This document shows, piece by piece, positions 61,905 to 64,000 of a DNA stretch of 64,000 nucleotides (the stretch's first letter is position 1; each line of letters opens with the position of its first letter). The notes beneath the pieces are model-generated. The model was not told the origin of the DNA. It did not search any database and saw only the letters and a program-made list of their open reading frames with translations. Made by a program: the position numbers and the translations under genes. The DNA lies in the NCBI RefSeq assembly GCF_036924645.1, contig NZ_JAZHRX010000001.1, positions 1,054,001-1,118,000 of the forward strand. The letters run 5' to 3'. Source of the stretch: Bradyrhizobium sp. AZCC 2176. Lineage in GTDB: Bacteria > Pseudomonadota > Alphaproteobacteria > Rhizobiales > Xanthobacteraceae.

Positions 61905-62375
61905 TCATGCCACCATCAGGTCCGGCACGATTTCGAGAACGCGATCGACGTCGAGGACGACCATGAGCTGGCCGTCGAGACGGTGGACGCCGCCGGCGAG
62001 CTTGGCCATGCGGGGATCGAGGTTGACGGGGTTTTCCTCGCGGCCGTTATCGTGGAGTTTCAGGACCTCGCCGATCTGGTCGATCAGGAGGCCGTAGGAC
62101 TCGCCGCGCAGATCGACGCCGACCGCCATCGGCGGCTTGCCGTCGTCGTTCCTGGGCAGGCCGAGGCGGGCGCGCATGTTGACCACGGTGACGATGCGGC
62201 CGCGCAGGTTGAGCACGCCGGCGATCTCGGCGGAGGACAGCGGCACCCGGGTCAGCCGTTCCGGCATGAACACGTCCTGCACCCGCGAGATCGGCAGGCC
62301 GAACAATTGCCCGCCGATCACGGCGGTGACGTATTCGGCCACGGTGCCCTCGATGGTCTCGGTCTTGGTTGTCAT
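61905..62375 (-). CDS. cheW: Chemotaxis coupling protein CheW
   Basis: A 156-residue protein with the CheW fold: EYVTAVIGGQLFGLPISRVQ, then RVPLSSAEIAGVLNLRGRIV (the receptor/kinase-binding LRG loop) and QIGEVLKLHDNGREENPVNL. It links chemoreceptors to CheA. The spacing to cheA upstream is 33 bases. Confidence 0.93.
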   Translation of the reverse strand: MTTKTETIEGTVAEYVTAVIGGQLFGLPISRVQDVFMPERLTRVPLSSAEIAGVLNLRGRIVTVVNMRARLGLPRNDDGKPPMAVGVDLRGESYGLLIDQIGEVLKLHDNGREENPVNLDPRMAKLAGGVHRLDGQLMVVLDVDRVLEIVPDLMVA

Positions 62376-62408
62376 GGTCTTGCTTCCTTATGCCCCGGCC
62401 AAGCCCGC

Positions 62409-64000
62409 TTACGCCGCGTGCCGGGTCTCGGCGGTCTGTTCCTTCAGCGCCGCGATCAGGCCGGGACGGTCGAACTTGGCGACGTAGTCGTGGAAGCCGG
62501 CCTGCCGCCCGCGCTCGATCGCCGCCGGCGACACCAGCGAGGACAGCGCGATGATCGGCATCGTGCTCAGATTGTTGTCGGCGCGGATCACCTCGGCGAA
62601 CTCGAAGCCGTTCATGTCCGGCATCTCGATGTCGGTCAGCACCACGTCGAAGCTGTGGCCCGAGCGCAGCGCGGAAAGCCCCTCCTGCGCGTTGACCGCG
62701 ACCCGCACCTTGTAGCCGGCCGCCTTCAAGACCGGGGCCAGCATGTTGCGGAAGAAGGCACTGTCGTCGACCAAGAGCACCGACTGCGCCGTCGATGACG
62801 CCCGCATCTCCTTGCGCGAGAACCAGTCGGCAAACGCCATCGGCAGGAAATGGCCGACGTCGATCACCTCGGTGGCCTGGCCCTTGATCACCGCGGAACC
62901 CAGGATGCCGTCCTGCTGGCCGGCGACCTCGATGTGCAGCCGCTCCTCGACGATGTCGATGATCTCGTCGACCACGAGCCCCATCGAGCGGCCGTCGTCG
63001 GCGAACACCAGGATCGGCTGCGAGCCGGAGGTCTGGACGGTGACCCCGTTCATCTGCACCAGCGGCATCAGCTGCTCGCGGTACTGCACCATGTAGCGGC
63101 CGTTACTGAGCTCGATCTTGTCGGTGGCGATCTCCTCCAGCCGGGTGACGAGGCCGAGCGGCACCGCCTTGGGCTGCGCGGAACCGGCGCGGAACACCAA
63201 CAGCGAGGTGAGCTGTTCGCCGGACATCGCATGCGCGGCGGAGGCTTCATCGGCCATCTCATGGGCCGAGGAACCGGAGGCGCCGAGCGCCTTGGCAATG
63301 CCGTTGGGGTCGATGATCATGATGACCGCGCCATCGCCCAGAATGGTGTTGCCGGAGAACATGTCGATGTGCCGCAGCTTGGTCGACATCGGCTTGACCA
63401 CGATTTCTTCGGTGTGGAACACGCCGTCGACCACGATGCCGAAGGTCTGGCTGCCGACCTGCGTCACCACGATAAAGCCGTTCTCGGGGTCGCTGGAGGA
63501 GCCGTCATCGATCTTCAGGAGCTTCTTCAGGTGCATCAGCGGCAGCAGCTTGTTGCGCAGCCGCAGGACCGCGGTGTCCTTGATGCGCTCGATGCGGTGT
63601 TCGGAGTTGGCGCGGGCGCGCACCAGCTCGACCACCGAGAGCTGCGGGATCGCAAAGCGGTCGCCGGCGGCCTCGACGATCAGCGCCGAGACGATCGCCA
63701 GCGTCAGCGGGATCTTGATGGTGACGGAGGAGCCCTCGCCGGCCACGCTCTTGATGTCGATGGTACCGCCGATCTGGTCGATATTGGTGCGCACCACGTC
63801 CATGCCGACGCCGCGGCCGGAGACCGAGGTGACGGTGGCCGCGGTGGAGAAGCCCGGCGCGAAGATGAACTTGTGGATCTGGGCCTCGGTCATCTTCTCC
63901 AGCTCGGCCTCGCTGACGAGACCGTTCTGCAGCGCCTTGGCCTTGATCCGCTCGGTGTTGAGCCCGCGGCCGTTGTCGGCGATGCAGATGATGATGTGGC
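62409..64000 (-). CDS. cheA: Chemotaxis hybrid histidine kinase CheA with C-terminal receiver (partial)
   Basis: The reverse-strand frame enters from the right edge and ends at 62409, so the N-terminal phosphotransfer and dimerisation parts are missing. Visible in order: end of the HATPase domain (FSTAATVTSVSGRGVGMDVV, GEGSSVTIKIPLTLAI), a CheW-like regulatory domain (FAIPQLSVVELVRARANS, RLRNKLLPLMHLKKLL), a second CheW-like domain (PLGLVTRLEEIATDKIELSN, MGLVVDEIIDIVEERLHIEV) and a receiver domain (SVLLVDDSAFFRNMLAPVLK, VVLTDIEMPDMNGFEFAEVI). The second CheW-like unit plus receiver makes this the hybrid CheA type common in Bradyrhizobium-group operons. It heads the che operon. Confidence 0.92.
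   Translation of the reverse strand, partial: HIIICIADNGRGLNTERIKAKALQNGLVSEAELEKMTEAQIHKFIFAPGFSTAATVTSVSGRGVGMDVVRTNIDQIGGTIDIKSVAGEGSSVTIKIPLTLAIVSALIVEAAGDRFAIPQLSVVELVRARANSEHRIERIKDTAVLRLRNKLLPLMHLKKLLKIDDGSSSDPENGFIVVTQVGSQTFGIVVDGVFHTEEIVVKPMSTKLRHIDMFSGNTILGDGAVIMIIDPNGIAKALGASGSSAHEMADEASAAHAMSGEQLTSLLVFRAGSAQPKAVPLGLVTRLEEIATDKIELSNGRYMVQYREQLMPLVQMNGVTVQTSGSQPILVFADDGRSMGLVVDEIIDIVEERLHIEVAGQQDGILGSAVIKGQATEVIDVGHFLPMAFADWFSRKEMRASSTAQSVLLVDDSAFFRNMLAPVLKAAGYKVRVAVNAQEGLSALRSGHSFDVVLTDIEMPDMNGFEFAEVIRADNNLSTMPIIALSSLVSPAAIERGRQAGFHDYVAKFDRPGLIAALKEQTAETRHAA

Overview
The window looks like a chromosomal segment of a Bradyrhizobium-type alphaproteobacterium (Nitrobacteraceae). It is GC-rich, with many GTG starts and GTGA/ATGA stop-start overlaps. 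It carries the cell-cycle regulator CtrA beside flagellar genes, GANTC (CcrM) sites upstream of ctrA, small secreted proteins of the DUF1236 and DUF3551 types, and the short interspersed repeats typical of that group. The genus call is inferred from gene content. I see no rRNA, tRNA, CRISPR array, transposase or integrase.

Layout. 1-5.3 kb: end of a CoxE-like gene, then a forward operon of an amidohydrolase, a metallo-beta-lactamase-fold lactonase, an SMP-30/isochorismatase fusion, an FMN reductase and a quinone oxidoreductase. 5.6-9.8 kb: an adaptor/ATPase/two-permease ABC exporter. 9.8-12 kb: a frameshifted Bug-type receptor gene divergent from a LysR gene. 12.3-19.2 kb: two Baeyer-Villiger-type monooxygenases, one fused to an alpha/beta hydrolase, around a frameshifted TfoX gene, an NTF2-like protein, an ATC-hydrolase-like protein and a PhyH dioxygenase. 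19.3-21.9 kb: ChaC and gamma-glutamyltransferase, divergent (glutathione breakdown). 22-34 kb: a DUF1236 protein, then an amine/amino-acid block (FAD oxidase, polar amino-acid ABC transporter, two XRE-cupin regulators, a biotin-sulfoxide-reductase-like molybdoenzyme, D-amino-acid dehydrogenase, omega-aminotransferase). 34-38.5 kb: TetR divergent from tautomerase-like, enoyl-CoA hydratase and 2-keto-4-pentenoate hydratase genes, then LysR and cupin genes and a decayed second copy of the hydratase 3' end. 38.6-42 kb: an acidic mini-protein, DUF4864, MFS and AI-2E family transporters. 42-47.8 kb: a gene-poor, repeat-rich stretch of short genes and remnants. 47.8-64 kb: the motility/cell-cycle block with flhA, an ECF sigma/anti-sigma pair, fliI-fliJ, ctrA, a DUF937 gene between direct repeats, a yjfLMC-like operon ending in a glutathionylspermidine-synthase homologue, and the chemotaxis operon cheA-cheW-cheY-cheB-cheR.

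Working together. The first operon puts three unrelated lactonase folds next to two flavin/NADPH reductases and looks like a catabolic route with lactone intermediates. The monooxygenase-hydrolase fusion would convert a ketone to an ester and then cleave it. In the motility block, CtrA-like boxes lie upstream of flhA and fliI, and four GANTC sites lie upstream of ctrA, so the sequence itself suggests cell-cycle control of flagellar genes. At least two genes (Bug receptor, TfoX) are each broken by an apparent single-base deletion. These are either recent pseudogenes or sequencing errors and should be checked first against reads.
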